From NCBI GenBank assembly GCA_964352985.1, contig CAYGUK010000095.1, positions 1 to 15,938 of the forward strand: a stretch of DNA of 15,938 bases. Direction: 5' to 3'. This DNA comes from CAYGUK01 sp964352985 (GTDB taxonomy: Bacteria > Pseudomonadota > Gammaproteobacteria > JAHCLG01). The notes under the pieces were generated by a model. It ran no database searches and had not been told where the DNA came from. It saw nothing but the letters and a program-made list of their open reading frames with translations. Both the position numbers and the translations under genes were made by a program. Position 1 is the first letter of the stretch. Each line of letters starts with the position of its first letter. Of the stretch, positions 15,641-15,938 are shown piece after piece.

Positions 15641-15938
15641 ATGATTAATATTTCCATTATTGGTGGTGGTATAGGTGGTTTAACTGCTGCAATTGCACTA
15701 ACAAAAAAAAACTTTAATGTCTGCGTTTACGAAAGAGATCAAACACCTCGCGTTATTGGTGCCGGAATCGTCCTTTGGCCTAATGCTAGTTATATTCTAA
15801 ATAAACTTGATTTAATGTCGGTGATGATAGAAAAATGCCATCGATTAACATCGTTAAACACATTTAATCAAAATAACATGTTACTAACCCACATTCCGCG
15901 GATCTGAATTAGAGAAATTCTGATTTTTTTGTTCCCGA
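15641..15938 (+). pseudogene. FAD-dependent monooxygenase, N-terminal part, frameshifted
   Basis: The start ATG at 15641 (GGAGAAAG upstream) gives the FAD-binding Rossmann fold of the UbiH/p-hydroxybenzoate hydroxylase group: INISIIGGGIGGLTAAIAL (GxGxxG), E at the end of the second strand (VCVYERD), and VIGAGIVLWPNASYILNKL, the family's GxGI...PNA loop. The frame ends at TGA 15905-15907 after only 88 residues. The +1 frame there reads GSELEKF then TGA then FFCSR, which resembles the next conserved segment (ELEK-F-F-P....HR). So there are probably two lesions, a frameshift near 15899 and a nonsense codon at about 15918. Full-length relatives are about 380 residues; the rest lies outside the window. 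Confidence 0.7.

Overview
The window is AT-rich DNA from a bacterium that looks like a host-associated gammaproteobacterium. The clues are a helicase IV-type helicase, low GC, an ankyrin-repeat protein of the kind secreted by intracellular bacteria, and many freshly broken genes. A Legionellales-like organism would fit, but that placement is inference. No ribosomal, tRNA or single-copy marker gene is present to settle it.

Layout, left to right. (1) 1-362: the start of a two-helix membrane protein on the minus strand, cut by the window edge. (2) 526-3516: a large helicase IV/UvrD-type helicase with an inserted nuclease-like domain and a zinc-finger tail. (3) 3703-5155: an HD-domain nucleotide phosphohydrolase, divergent from the helicase and frameshifted at codon 14. 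(4) 5173-7478: a graveyard of regulators and mobile-element genes. It holds the peptidase half of an S24 repressor fused head-on to a LuxR DNA-binding domain on the other strand, a small frameshifted ORF, an Arc-like ribbon-helix-helix regulator, a cysteine-rich unknown, and the C-terminus of a VirB4/TrbE conjugation ATPase. (5) 7495-10547: a GNAT acetyltransferase, a stand-alone AAA-type ATPase with a winged-helix tail, and a divergent unknown gene. A perfect 19-bp-arm palindrome lies between the last two. (6) 10720-11451: an intact short-chain dehydrogenase. (7) 11894-12882: a decayed IS3-family element with a nonsense codon and a frameshifted N-terminus. (8) 12929-13402: an intact small secreted cysteine-containing protein with a palindrome in its leader. 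(9) 13538-15938: more broken genes, namely a frameshifted unknown, a frameshifted ankyrin-repeat protein, and an FAD monooxygenase broken near the window end.

The dominant theme is reading-frame damage. At least eight loci carry a frameshift, a nonsense codon or a truncation, and several lesions sit in or beside short A or T runs. Either this is an accessory region in active decay after a host shift, or the assembly has homopolymer errors. The sequence alone does not decide between these. The LuxR domain is easy to miss: it is split over two frames and lies antisense to an open frame that looks like part of the S24 gene.

I see no CRISPR array, rRNA, tRNA or convincing riboswitch. No coherent new multi-gene system is evident. 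The closest candidate is the divergent helicase-nuclease plus HD-hydrolase pair at 526-5155.
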